Shown here one piece after another: positions 48,572 through 60,869 of a stretch of 64,000 bases of DNA. Numbering within the stretch: position 1 is the stretch's first letter; each line of letters begins with the position of its first letter. Source of the DNA: Cryptomeria japonica (lineage: Eukaryota; Streptophyta; Pinopsida; Cupressales; Cupressaceae); contig NC_081406.1 of NCBI RefSeq assembly GCF_030272615.1, forward strand, positions 114,669,783 to 114,733,782, read 5' to 3'. The notes below the pieces were generated by a model. It was not told the DNA's origin, made no database searches, and worked only from the letters and a program-made list of their open reading frames with translations. Made by a program: the position numbers and the translations under genes.

Positions 48572-48958
48572 CATCTTTCTATGGGTCTACAGATGGGTTA
48601 GAGCAGTATGGGACTACCTCGTACTCTTTGAGGGAGGTACCTAACCACATTACAAACGAAGTATACAGACCTTACCTCCTAGTAAGATTTGAACTTATGA
48701 CCTCTTTAAAGAGAAGCATTCTCCATGTTTTAATAATCGTTAATCTTTGTCCACTTAATTTTTTAATTATTAATTTTTAACAAACAAGAAAAAATAACAG
48801 TTCATTAATAAATTTTACATGTATCAATAGTTGTTTAGTTTTTAGTATTTTTGGATCATAATTGGTCCGTTTGTGCACTATTATTGGTATCCATAGCACA
48901 TGACTATTAGGGCATTTGTACATAGGTATTGACAATTTTAAGTGCATAGTTATTGGGA
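48572..48958. other. Upstream flank, no gene seen
   Basis: No supported gene. This is intergenic sequence between the kinase promoter and the MITE. Confidence 0.5.
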
Positions 48959-48967
48959 CATCTTTAA

Positions 48968-49130
48968 GCGCTGAAGCTATTTTGGCTCCAAAACAGACCG
49001 TTAGTACAACGTGATAGCGACGTGTTAGTCAATCACAGCCGTTTATTGCAAAATCGATGGTGTAAAACATGCTACTAACACGCGTGTTAGTCAATCCGTA
49101 CTACCGTTTTGGAGCCAGAATAGAGGCGTC
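48968..49130. mobile_element. Mutator-type MITE, 163 bp
   Basis: The terminal inverted repeats are GCGCTGAAGCTATTTTGGCT... (48968-48994) and its partner at 49106-49130, sharing CTATTYTGGCTCCAAAAC with one mismatch. They are flanked by the 9-bp direct repeat CATCTTTAA at 48959-48967 and 49131-49139. A 9-bp target duplication and G-starting TIRs are the Mutator pattern. The interior has no coding capacity and holds a direct repeat CGTGTTAGTCAATC. Confidence 0.8.
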
Positions 49131-49139
49131 CATCTTTAA

Positions 49140-50619
49140 GTAGGTATTGGGCAACACTTTGAAATGTGTACTTTTTAACCTTTGCACACATAACGGATCA
49201 TATAGCATGCATCGTTACTACCCAGAAGTCAGAATAATGGCTATAAGTAGTTAAGTCGCATGTAGAGACAACCAAATTTTTGTTGTCAAAATCCGATGTA
49301 CCATTTGGAATTTGTGGGTACACGAAGTTAGCTGTAATTGGTATTGGTATGATTCCCCTAATTCTATGTTACCTTTTTCCAAATGGAATATCACACCAAG
49401 TTAAAACTTTACCTCAGGCCTACCCTCTTCTTTCCCTCAGAGGTGGACATACGCACATAAGATGTGAGAATAGGGTCACCTTGTTTCCTTTTAAAAAAAA
49501 CTAGCATTTGCATGAAGGACCTATGCAACAATTATGTGGATAGAATACATAAGTAATAGAAAAAGTGTTCAAATTTTTTTGATATGTTTTTTTTTATAAA
49601 TTTTTAATCTTTAAAAAAAATGTTAAAAAAAGTTTTCATTTGTGTGGATCAATTCACAAGAATAAGAGAAGATTAAAAATAAAAAAGGTTAAGCTGAAAA
49701 CATATTTAAGAGGTGGCAAGTGAGGCACAATGTAGGTCATTGAATGGGGCTCTCCTTTTACTAGGGGTTATTGATGACGATTAGATGTTTGAGCTTGTTG
49801 GTTACTACATGTGTTTGTGTGATATCAAGCACCTTGCAAAGCCATGAACATGATAAGTTGGCAAGTGTTGAACAAGCCATGCACTTCCTTATCATTGTCA
49901 ATAATTTTAGGCTAGCACAAATCAATCATTGGATGATTTAGGGTTTTACAATAGTGCTATATTCACACACAATATCTTTTTCTTCCTTAAGGACTTTCAA
50001 AGATAGATTCAAATGCTTACATTCATCACCATATTTAGATGGATTTATATCCGATCACATTACCACATTGAATTTCTCTAGCAATAAATGGTTATATATT
50101 TAAGAGGACTTTCAAACACCCAAATGCTAATATTCAACAAAAAATTCGATTCCATTATACTTTGAACCATTCTAGCATAAATCTAAGCATCCAATAACAC
50201 CATGACTTTATTATCCATTATTCATAATGCAACAATAAATATGTGTATGTGCAATTCTAGTAACCATAAAAGTGCTAAATTTGATAGTAATATGAACATA
50301 CTTCTTAATGATCTTGTAAACAATAAATCATAATCAAACACACTACACAATTATCAAATGGTTCCAGTACATCTACCTCTGGCTAAAGTCCATACAAAGC
50401 TTATAGTCTCCTCTAGTGTTGAAGAGATGCAATCATTGATGAATGACCACTAGTTAGTCTAGCCCTATGCACGACTATTAGGCTAACTAGAATAGTTGGA
50501 TTTAAATTATAAAATATAATTTTATTGTTCAATTATAAAAGTGCTACTATATCATGCTATTATAATTCATTTTTCCTCAAATTTGAGTCCCTAGACCATA
50601 AAGTCCATTGAGTGCTTCA

Positions 50620-50621
<2 letters not shown>
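49140..50621. other. Spacer, no gene seen
   Basis: No recognised motif. The frames are short. Confidence 0.5.

Positions 50622-50703
<82 letters not shown>
50622..50703. repeat. (GT)n microsatellite
   Basis: This is an uninterrupted GT run of about 41 repeats. Confidence 0.97.
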
Positions 50704-50706
<3 letters not shown>

Positions 50707-53075
50707 ATCTTTTTACTGATTAAGAGAATACCAAAATGGTCTTGTCATAGATTGCATGTTAAGTTATTGTAAAACTAAAATTCTGCATCAGATAATGATT
50801 AGTTGAAATTGTTGGAGTAATTTTACGACAATTATCTAATTATTTGGGTAAGTGCACAAAGATGGGGGACCAAAAAGGGGTCTTAAGATGCCACTTTTTT
50901 TTTAAATCAACAAAGTCTGAACTTGGACGAGAAATTGAAGATAGGTACACTCAAAATTTGAAGATGCAACAAGAATAAAAGCTGAAGTACTCTGAATCTA
51001 CTTTCTAAACTACTAATTTGTTTTAAAAATGGTGGAGATCAAGGGTTTCAAAAAGGGGCACCACATTTATTGGTCTTGTTTTTATCGAAAAAGCATAACA
51101 TAGCACCAAATGTGGTGCCTTTAAATGTTAACTTTTTTTAAAATTTTGCAAATTGCTCTAGTGAGAAAGTAGCTAACACATTGAAGTTTATGCTGGACTT
51201 TTCAGCTAATTTTTTTATGAATATATGAATTTTTACAAATTTTCAAAGTGGACACATACTGAAAAACGAAAATTTGAGCCTGCTCACCCCAAAAATTTGT
51301 GAAAACTAATCATAAAACAATTATTCTTTTTAATTATGTAGAATGGAGTCTAGTTTTTAAAAATGTAATTTGTTTAAAATTTGATAAATGAGTAAAAATC
51401 TATGCCCAAAATACAACATAATTTTTGACAAAAAACGAACCCGCTAACAAAAGAAATTAGAGATGAAGACCTTAACATAATCAAAATTTAAAAAGAATTA
51501 TATGGTGTTTATTTTTGTTTGCATTGAAACACGTGCAAACTTGATGAAGAGAACGAACAAAAATGTTAGAAAATTTTTAATGTTTGATGAAAAACATGTC
51601 TCAAGCCTAAGAAGGACATCCAAGTCTTTGGGTTGGATGCTTAAGGAAAATCCAAGCCAAAGGCTTGGTGTTTCCCAAGGCAATTACTTTGGCGCAAACC
51701 AAATATGGTGGGCAAAAGCATGAAGTTGTGTCACACTTGGGGCTAACTGGGGGTAGTTTGGTCGGACTGAGTTTAGCTGGACCGAGTTTGATCGGACTAC
51801 CACCCAACCACGTGGTGCCCCATGTCGCTGGCATGGTGCATAAATGACGCCAAGAGCTCGGCGAGTTCAGTTCAATTGGACTATTGGCTACATTATCCCG
51901 ATTTTTGTAAGCGCTCGAGCTTAGAATTTTAAAACAAATTAAAATAGTTTGGTCGAACTTGCCTATGTGGCAAGTGATGTGGCAACCAAATCACCTATTT
52001 TGTCTGTATTTTTTAAACTTTTCACTTCTGCTCAATTTTTTTCAAGAAATTATATTTTTTACAAAAATAAAAATACCCTTTTGTAGAGCTCGAAGTCATG
52101 AATCTAGACATATAATTTTTTAGTATTTTGATTAATTTTAATATTTTTTATTAATTAAACCTTGCGAGTAGTTTTTCTAAGTTCAAAAAGAAGATGATTA
52201 GAAATTAAAAGAAAAATATTAAATTATATTAGAAAAATTTAAAAAATATATTTTTCACTAGATGAGAGAATCTTCTCCAAAAGGGTATAATTGTTTTTTT
52301 GATAATCATAATTTTAGTAGAAAAAAGGTGACGCCAAATGAAAACTACCAAATTCAGCTATGTTGGACTTTAAAATATTATTACAAGAAAAATATACATC
52401 AATTTTTAAAATTTTTTTTTAACACTGCATATATATGTCCTCTATTTGGAAAATTAAAATCAGAAAAAAATAAGTTCGTTTTCATTTTGTTTGGTGATGG
52501 TGACTAGAACCACTGATTTTCAAAAAATTTCAGCAATAAAAAATGTCTTTGAATGTATAAAAAAATGTCAATTTTTCAAAAAAATTTTAAAAAATAACAG
52601 ACATAAATTTCATTAATATTTGTATATTTGATCATTTTGCATCATTTTGAAATTCAATTTAGAAATGTCACTTTATGCAATCGAAGTTAGACAATTTTAG
52701 TTGTGTTGGCCACTTCCTTTATAAAAGTGTGACACAACATTGTGCTTTTACCCTAGTGTGTGGCAAATTTGACATGTGCCAAATTCAAAAAATGCAAATT
52801 TTGCATTTGGCGTGCGCCAAATATGGTGCACAACAAATAAGGTACACGCCAAATATATTCAATCAATAATTTTTCAATCCCTCTCTCTATCTCTCTATTC
52901 GACAATGCAATATATACATAAAATATAACATTTAAGTGTAAGTCGCATTTTATTTTATGTATCTATTGGCAATATGTTTGAGAGTGGTTTTAGATCTCTA
53001 GGAGTTATAATGTAGATTCTAGTTTTTAGAATATTTATATAAATTTTAGACAGTCAAATTTCACTAATCAACGTG
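50704..53075. other. Spacer, possibly part of an uncharacterised element
   Basis: No gene is seen. At 50846-50865 lies GGGTAAGTGCACAAAGATGG, which recurs with one mismatch at 55761-55780. Tracts around 51065-51110 and 52735-52855 carry short repeats built on GGTGC and CGCCAAAT words. I could not find a matching inverted end. Confidence 0.45.
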
Positions 53076-53217
53076 CTCGTATCAATATTTTCTCTCTCTG
53101 GTCTCTCCCTCTCTTCCCTTGCATTCCCCCTCTTTCTCTCTCTTCCTCAAATCCTCTCTCTCTCCCTCTCTCTCTCAAGTCTCTCCCCCTCTCTCACTCA
53201 ACTCCTACCTTCCTCCT

Positions 53218-53258
<41 letters not shown>

Positions 53259-54180
53259 ATAAACCCCTCCCTTCCATGCTCTCTCACTTGGTCTCTCTCT
53301 CCCTCTGGTATCTTCCTCTCTTTTCATCCCTTCCTCTCTCTCTCTCTTGGGCTCCTCTCTCTCTAGTCTCTCCATCTCTTTCCATCACTTCCTCCCTCTC
53401 ACTCATGATATATGTCTCTCTCTTTCCATTCCTCTTTCCCTTTCCATTCCTCCCTCTCTCTCTTGCTTGGGCACTCTCTCTCTCTCTAAACCCATTCATA
53501 GGGAAAGGGAGAGACATGAGAGAGAGAGAGACCAAGATAAAGAGAGGGAGGGAGGGAAAGACAGAGACCTAAGAGAGAGAAAGAGGGAGGGAGGAATTTA
53601 GGGGTTGAGGAAAAGAGAGGGAGAGACCTGAGAGAGAGAGAGAGAGGGGAGGGAGGGAGGTAGAGAAAGAGACAGACCTAAGAGAGAGAGAAGTTGATGA
53701 AAAGAGAGGAATAGACCAAAGAGAGAGAGCCCATGTGTGAGAGAGAGGGGGGATGAAGGAAGGGGTTGAGAGAGAGAGATCCCAAGTGAGAAAGAGGGAG
53801 GAAGGGAGATTGAATGAGAGAGAGAGAGCCCAAGTGAGAGAGAGGGAGGGATGAAGTTAGGGCTCTCTCTCTCTCTCTCTCTTTTGCTCAACCCACTACC
53901 TTATCCTCCCTCTCTCTCCCCCCTCTCTCACTTAGGCTCTCCCTTTGTGCTCTCTCCAAGTGGTATATCCATCTCTATCCATCAACCCCTCCTCTCTCTC
54001 TCTCTCAACCCCTACCTTCCTCCCTCTCTTTTCCTTAACTCCTACCTTCCTTCGTCCATCTCTCTCACTTGGTCTTTCTCTTTGCCTCAACCCTTCCCTC
54101 CCTCTCTCACTTAAGCTCTCTCTCTCTAGTCTATCCCTCTCTTTCCATCCCTTCCTCCCTCTCTCTCACTTGGGTTTATA
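53076..54180. repeat. Low-complexity CT/GA block with strand switches
   Basis: The top strand is CT-rich (TCTC repeats) at about 53076-53490, becomes GA-rich (AGAGAGAG, GGGAGGGAG) at about 53500-53865, then returns to CT-rich to about 54175. Frames in it are simple-sequence artefacts. Confidence 0.92.
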
Positions 54181-55399
54181 GTGTGTGTGGGACCTCTTGT
54201 CATTCTTTAGAGCACATGGGTGGACCTTATTGGTTCCACATGGTTGGGTGGTTTGATGCCTTCTTCCATTGGGATTTTCTCTTCGTTCAATGTTTGTATG
54301 CATAATGAGGATTCTTTATCTCTTTATTTTGAGCTTGGATTCTTGGAGCGGATTATCATGTATCTTTATTATTGGAAACATCATTTCTATCATATGTACA
54401 TTAGATGTTAATATTGTAGCTTGAGAATATGATTCATCATTGTAGTAGATGTTGTATATAGGTGAAGATACTCTTGTAAGACATGATATGAATATTGGAT
54501 GATTGTTATTTTTGTAGACATAGATTATGGATCCTTTTTTAAATAAATGATGTTTACTTGAACTAGTAATATTTGTATCATATGTTTTTGATTAAGATAA
54601 ATGGGTTTTATAGGGTCCTGAAACCTAAATCCATTAAAAAATTAAACATAGTAACCAGAGTCTAACCAGTTGCTAAATAGCAACAGATTCAGGGGATTCA
54701 CCCCAAAACAAAAAACCACAAAAAACAAACCAAAGAAAGGTGCACAAGAAAAACAAACTAAGAAAGAGCTTTCATAAGATCAACATTCTTCTAGATCGCT
54801 TTATTATTAATTCCCTGGAGTTCCTCGATAATGAACCTCGAACTACCTTATTGAGATGTGAATCATGTATTAGATTTGTATGAATTCTTCTATTAGTAAA
54901 TGGATAATGATAATGCTTAGAGAGGTTATGGATATCTTGTGGTTGGGATTATTGAGTAGGAACATTTGGATGTACTTATTTAAAATGAACCTTCCATATT
55001 AGTAGCATTACTATGTCTTAAATACATAATCAATGTTATTGTGAGAAATAAACAATGTTGGAAGAATATATCTTATGCATGTCTAATGGTTTAGTCAAAT
55101 GGCTACTTTCCTATGATAATAGTTGTAATGAATATTGGGATTAATGTAGTGAAAGAAGTGGTAGTGTTATATGATGTTGTTTATGTTCTTATTGTTATGT
55201 AAGTAATAGCATTGAGATACCCTAGGGAATGTTAATCTATGTGATGTGAGTTTATTTCTGCTTGCTTAATTATTTTCATAGGTTCTTAATTAATTGATGT
55301 ATGCATTTGTTAGAGATTATGATAGTTATATATGTGTGGTAATGGATCATTAAAATTAAAAAATTATCTCTATTCCTTGTTAGTTGGTTAGTTTCTCTA
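54181..55399. other. Spacer, no gene seen
   Basis: No coding motif recognised. It may be the 5' part of the decayed LINE whose polymerase fragment follows, but no endonuclease residues are visible. Confidence 0.45.
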
Positions 55400-55742
55400 G
55401 GGTATTTTGGCAGGCATTGCAATCAACCTTTAAAAGGAGATAAATAGCACTTTCATTGTCCTCATCCCTAAGAGGATAAGTGTTAACAAGATGTCAGAGT
55501 CCAAGCCTATTAATCTCTATAACACTCTTTATAGGATATTTCCCAAACTTCTTGTCGATTGAATCAATCCTTACCTAGTGAAACCAATTCATGGGAACTA
55601 GAAAGACTTCATGCTTCATAGACAAATCCCTAATTTTGTCCCTCTTATTCACAAGACCCTTCATTCAATGAAAGAAAGCAATGAGGAAAGTATGGTTCTT
55701 AAGTTGAATATATCCAAAGCCTATGCTATGGTGTCTTGGAAG
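55400..55742 (+). pseudogene. LINE reverse-transcriptase fragment
   Basis: The frame from about 55452 reads FIVLIPKR, then SESKPINLYNTLYRIFPKLL, PYLVKPIHGN, HKTLHSMKESNEESMVLKL and NISKAYAMVSW. These match plant L1-type reverse transcriptase. The motif A aspartates are replaced (KLNISKAYAMVSW where KLDxSKAYDRV is usual) and in-frame stops occur (after LLVD and after HGN). The domain stops near 55742, just before the GGGTAAGTGC motif at 55761, so an insertion or deletion may have removed the rest. Confidence 0.88.
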
Positions 55743-55760
55743 TCCTCTCAAGTTTCACAT

Positions 55761-56250
55761 GGGTAAGTGCATAAAGATGGTGTGTAGAAAAGTGGACACA
55801 CCTAAAAAAACTTGAAAAAACAGGCACTGCAATCACGGTACTAAAAATTCAAATCACCTCATACGTGCTAAGGTTCGTTGTTCCTAAGCCTAAAGGGACA
55901 AAAGCGTGTACAGGGTTCCTTTACAAAAAAAACTGCGTACGCGCTGCTTTAGGACTTAGCACCCCATACGTGGTTTTAAGTCCTAAAAGAGCACGTATGC
56001 GGTACCTATCAATAATTTTTTTTTGTTTGGCCGATTGTGTTTTACTTTTCACGTGGCCGCGAGTTGATAATTGGGTTCTTTTCTTTCTAAACTGTGCATG
56101 GGTTCACTCTTTTCTCACCCAACCGCCATGGATCAAGGTTGGTTTTGCTTGATTTTTGTTTTTCTTTCGCATTTGTTCAATATTTTTTACATTTTGAATT
56201 TAAGTTCATTTATTTTGATTAGGTTTTTTTATTTTTTGTTACACAAACCA
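55761..56250. other. Possible element terminus and leader upstream of unknown gene
   Basis: It starts with the 20-bp motif shared with 50846. It contains inverted words around CTAAGGTTCGTTGTTCCTAAG and a repeat of ACGTG/TACGTGC words at 55855-56000. No coding motif was found. Confidence 0.4.
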
Positions 56251-58022
56251 GATTCTGAAAATCCACAACAACAACAATAAGATGCACCTCCTCAAAACCC
56301 TAAACAAAATCCACATAATACAACTCCAGCTCCTCCTTTTGACCATACACCTGATACATAGGATCAATTGCTTAATGAATTAGGGAAAAACACAACTAAA
56401 ATAAATAGACATTAATAAATTAAAAACATTTGAGCTTGAGCATCATAAATCCCTCGCCACTAGCCTAGAAACATTAGCTAGTGGGTTATCATATGAGGGA
56501 GTGAAAAATAAAAACAACAAATATGTGCCCTTTTTGTTGATCCTAGAACTGGTCAGTCATTACCTCTTAATGCAAAGAGGTTTCCCATACATTGGTGTAC
56601 CAATCTACAGATGAAGAATCTTTTTTGGCAGAGGTGATGGATGGTCTTTGATGAACCACCTTGTAATAATTTTGAGGTGACATTGTATTTTTTGAGGAAA
56701 GTATACTGTGATTTTGTCCTCAATGTGCTGCCTAATTATTTTGACATGAGAGAGTTCCATGGTAGAGGTAGCAGCTCTAGCCAAGATAGACCTGGAGCTC
56801 GTAGGCGAGTAGCCCAAGAGAGTCGTTGCCCCCTAGCACCCAAACCCAAGATGCATTTGACTGTCCCAATAGACTTGAAAGATTTGATGGAGATACAAAC
56901 TCTTTAGGTGGCCACATCATTGACTGATGTGATCATCCAAAATGGGACACAGTTAGCATACCCTCTTGTACCAGATGATGAGCCATTAGTTGTTGCAGGT
57001 GACACTAGTGAGCCCATTCAGCATGTGTGTGCCACTTGCTCAGGGATATGCATAGGGACGGATGACGAGGCTACTGCAGATGGATCCACGTCCCATTCGT
57101 GCATGATTTGCGAGAGTAGATGTCAGACCCGCACAACTGAGGATGTGGCACTGACAGATGAGTTGATCGACATGTTGTTTGGCAGTCATCTGCAAACACA
57201 GGTGTGCTGATTTGAATTCATAGCATTTTATTTATCAGTCACTTAAATTTGTAATTGTAAATGAATTTTTATTTATATATCAATTTAAATTGATACAAAT
57301 AATAGGCATTTTAGGATGTAGTAACGATATTTGATATTCCTCCAACAATTACTGCAACAACAACTTCGATGTCTGAGGTATAAATTTTGTAACATGTTAA
57401 AATAGAATAGTACACTTTGAATTCAAACAAATTACAAGATATACTAACTCTCTTTAATGCTTGACAATTTTTTGTTTGTAGGTGTTGTCAAGGCACCAAA
57501 TGTCCCAGATTGATGATGTCATGCTCTCGGCCATTGATTTTGGCCTACAAGGCTATACGGTATCATATTTTGTACACCTTATTTTATGTATTCTTTTGAT
57601 GAAATATGCAAGTCATTTCATTTTAGATTTGTTAAATTATGTTTAATATTATTTATAATAATGTCTCACGTTAATTTTGTTTTTTTAGGGTACCCCCCAT
57701 CACCTATGTCTAGGCCTCGTCCTCAACAAAAGAAATACTCGAGGATGGCAAAACGTGGGAAGAAGGTAATTGAACATATTTTTAGTTGTACAATTGTTTG
57801 AAAATTTTGAAATTGTCTTAGTTGGGATTTGTAGATTGATTAGTGTTTTTTGTCTGTTTTATATGTACAATGCCCATTGAGCTATGTAGATATGTTGAAT
57901 GCACCTGATACGTCCGAGGATCGAGAGAGGGCAGAGGTATGCATCTTACTTTATTTTCTTGATTTTATGATTATACACACATGTACAAGTGAACTTGTGA
58001 TAAATTATAATCTTATCATTTT

Positions 58023-58270
58023 TTCGTACAGGAAATATCCATAGCTGCTTCATCAACGACGAGCCTTCCTCCGTGTACTGGAGAAGCATCTCAGGCTCTG
58101 GTACACTTTTGTTTGATATATTACATTAATTATTTTTAATCTACAATACTTATCATTATATTAATTATATTTAATCTTTGATCATTTTTCGTATAGGTAA
58201 TAGCGACAGTTGCTCCATCAATGGTGAGCCCTCCTTGGTCTATTGGAGAAGCATCTCAGGCTTCGGTACA
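58023..58270 (+). repeat. Duplicated exon pair in the unknown gene
   Basis: Two exons with their flanking introns are similar: the exons at about 58031-58100 and 58198-58265 both end GGAGAAGCATCTCAGGCT then GGTACAC or CGGTACAC, and both follow TTTTTCGTA(C/T)AG acceptors. The encoded residues correspond (SLPPCTGEASQA and SPPWSIGEASQA). Confidence 0.8.
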
Positions 58271-58487
58271 CTTTTGTTCTCTATATTATAGATTTTTAGT
58301 GTTTTCAATGTATATATTAGTACATCGTATTAATTGTACATTTAATCTACAATAACCCCCTTCACGGTTTGGCTTGGAGCCTTTGAGTTTGTGTATGAGA
58401 AAACTCCTAAGACTGACAAGGAGAAGAGAGCGAAGACATTAGATCTGAGATCAGTCGATGAGGTATTCTACATTTCAATTGCAAAGA

Positions 58488-58731
58488 AATTATAGTTAAA
58501 TGCATAGTTATGTTGATAATTGTGAACTATTTTCTACAAAAGGATTCTAACTTGGCTTTTGAATTGTGGTTTTGCAGTCATCTACAGAGCCACATAATAC
58601 ATCGAAGAGGAATTATAGTTAAATGCATAGTTGTGTTGATAATTGTGAACTATTTTCTACAAAAGGATTCTAACTTGTCTTTTGAATTGTGGTTTCGCAG
58701 TCATCTACAAAGCCACATAATACATCAAAGA
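58488..58731 (+). repeat. 123-bp tandem duplication spanning an intron-exon unit
   Basis: Units start at 58488 and 58611, each holding AATTATAGTTAAATGCATAG..., a TTTGCAG or TTCGCAG acceptor and the exon words TCATCTACA(G/A)AGCCACATAA. Only a few substitutions separate them. Confidence 0.93.
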
Positions 58732-58938
58732 GGCTCGATTTTGATGATCCACCACAAGTATAGGATCATATAGTGTTAGTTGTGGTCATTGAATGACCAA
58801 TACATGTAGATATATTCTATATTTTTATTGTATATTGATTTGGACATGGCATATGCCACATTTTTGTAATACTTGTATTGACTTGGCATACATGCCTTTT
58901 TTGATATATATAAATGTTGATATTTGATCCAATAAATG

Positions 58939-59317
58939 TGTATTGAGTTCCTTATTGTGTATTCGTTGTATTTGGTGGCTACCCTTTTATAAAGTTAAAT
59001 GATTATTTGCCTATGTAATCAACAATATGAATATAAATAACAAAAATCTATGATATAAAACATTTCAATCGTGGAATATGATTTGATAAACTTTCTAAAA
59101 TGTTGAATTAACCCTACAAAACTCCTTGTATTGAGTTCATTATTGTGTATTCATTGTATTTGGTGGCTGTCCTTTTATAAAATTAAATGAATATTTGCCT
59201 ATGTAATCAAGAATATAAATATAAATAACAAAAATATATGATATAAAACATTGTAATCGTGGAATATGATTTGATAAACTTTCTAATTTATTGAATTAAC
59301 CCTACAAAACTCTTTGT
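58939..59317. repeat. 188-bp tandem duplication
   Basis: Units beginning TGTATTGAGTTC start at 58939 and 59127 and run through AACCCTACAAAACTC. They are AT-rich and non-coding. Confidence 0.92.
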
Positions 59318-59529
59318 TTCAATGAATATGAAATTCAATGGTAATGGTCATATTTGATCCATGGTAATGATCAGTGGATTCTTTTGATTCCTTTCATTTA
59401 TATTTATCAATGTGTGTGGTGCGACAGCACCCTCATGCTCGCAATGGTCAAATTTTGGTTCTCATCTTGTTTTACCATTGTTTTATCTAAATAAGGTAAT
59501 TTGGGACCATTAATGATCATTTTAAGACA

Positions 59530-59695
59530 TTTGTGAAAGTTTGGGGTCATTTGGATAAAAGATGTAAAAGTTGCTCAATTGTTGTCAAAGTTTCTTAGTT
59601 GTTCTCAAAGTTGTCAAAGTTTGGGCTCATTTGGATAAAAGATGTAAAAGTTTCTCACTTGTTGTCAAAGTTGTCAGAGTTGTCAAAGTTGTCAA
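59530..59695. repeat. Short GTTGTCAAA repeats preceding a satellite
   Basis: Words such as AAAGTTGTCAAAGTT recur irregularly, and the segment GGxTCATTTGGATAAAAGATGTAAAAGTT appears twice (59549 and 59627). Confidence 0.8.
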
Positions 59696-60570
59696 AGTTG
59701 CAAGATAGGCTAGAATTGATTTTGTTCATCGTGTGCACAAACCAACATCATGAGCATGTTCAGGTGGGTAGGTTTATGCTAGGTATGCTCTTATCATGAC
59801 TCCCAAAGCACCAAAACGTCGAGAGCCATACCCTACTGGTGCGATCTCTCAAGTGCCCTGAGTCCAAAAAATTATCAAACTTTGATGGACTAATTCTCAC
59901 AATCCAGGATGCATATGATCAATCTGTTTGAACCTATAGGGTCATGTGAGGCTCCTCTACAATGACCTATCTCAGTTTCTGATGACTCGGAGCCATTTTC
60001 AAATGGTAGCATTTTTTCACCTACTGCAAAAATCGTCAATGGCCTGCACTGCAAAGTTGTAAGATAGGCTAGATTTGATCTCGTTCATCGTGGGCACAAA
60101 CAAACATCATGAGAATGTCTGGGTAGGAAGGTTTACGCTAGCCATGCTCCTGTCGTGCCTCCCAAAGTGTCAGAACGTCGAGGGCCATACCCTACTGACA
60201 CGATCTCTCAAGTGCCCTGAGTCCAAAAAATTATCAAACTTTGATAGACTATTTATCCCAATTCAGGATGCATATGATCAATCCATTTGAACCTACAAGG
60301 TCACGGGAGGCTCCTCTACAATGACCTATCTCAGTTTCTGACGACTTGGAGCCACTTTCAAATGGTAGCATTTTTTCACCTGCTACAAAAATCGTCATTG
60401 GCATGCAGTGCAAAGTTGCAAGATAGACTAGAATTGATTCCATTCGTCGTGTGCACAAACCAACATCACTAGCGCATTCGAGTGGACAGGTTTACGCTAG
60501 GTGTGCTCCTGTTGTGCCTCCCAAAGCATTGGAACGTCGAGATCTATACCCTACCGGCTCGATGTAGAAG
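59696..60570. repeat. Satellite-like tandem repeat, period about 358 bp
   Basis: Units begin GTTGCAAGATAGGCTAGAATTGAT near 59696, 60056 and 60413, giving about 2.4 copies. Each holds CAAACCAACATCATGAGC-like, CGTCGAG, AAATTATCAAACTTTGATGG and TTTTTTCACCT words. Divergence between units is moderate. Confidence 0.92.
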
Positions 60571-60754
60571 TTGCTTGACAGCTTTTTTGAGAATAATGAC
60601 AATTTTTGCTCAAATTGTATCTAGACTCAATCTATGACTCCCATGACTCAAATAATTTTCCACAATTATACAAGAATCGAGAATACTCATGATTGACCTT
60701 ATCAAGAATGGTCATGATGGACCTTATCACATCACATAAACTCAAAACATACTC

Positions 60755-60838
60755 ACAAAACATAGTCACAAAAAATAGTCACAAAAAATAATCACAAAAC
60801 ATAGTCACAAAACATAGTCACAAAACATTGTCACATAT
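60755..60838. repeat. 13-bp minisatellite
   Basis: About six units of CACAAAACATAGT or close variants lie head to tail. Confidence 0.9.
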
Positions 60839-60869
60839 TATTAAAAATTTTGCCTCTAAATATGGATAA

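Larger units (their letters stand above)
56251..58755 (+). pseudogene. Unrecognised multi-exon gene or transposon-borne gene, partly decayed
   Basis: Coding-like blocks are separated by AT-rich introns with good GT/AG sites. The blocks are a Gln/Pro-rich block with stops (56255-56415), a longer block (56641-57207: FHGRGSSSSQDRPGARRR, CATCSGICIG), and small exons ending at GTATCATA (57560), GTAATTG (57765), GTATGC (57936), GTACAC (58100 and 58264) and GTATTC (58463). The last exon, TSKRLDFDDPPQV, ends at a TAG at about 58753. Stops at 56278, 56906 and elsewhere suggest decay. I do not recognise the family. The Cys pairs could bind metal. It may be carried by a DNA transposon beginning near 55761. 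Confidence 0.5.

Noticed and set aside
48406-48780. 124-codon plus-strand frame opposite the kinase promoter
   Set aside because: It overlaps the 5' region of the kinase gene on the other strand, has no recognisable domain, and its composition is unremarkable.
53073-54305. Leu/Ser-rich and Arg/Glu-rich open frames of 80-100 codons
   Set aside because: They are simple translations of CT/GA microsatellite sequence.
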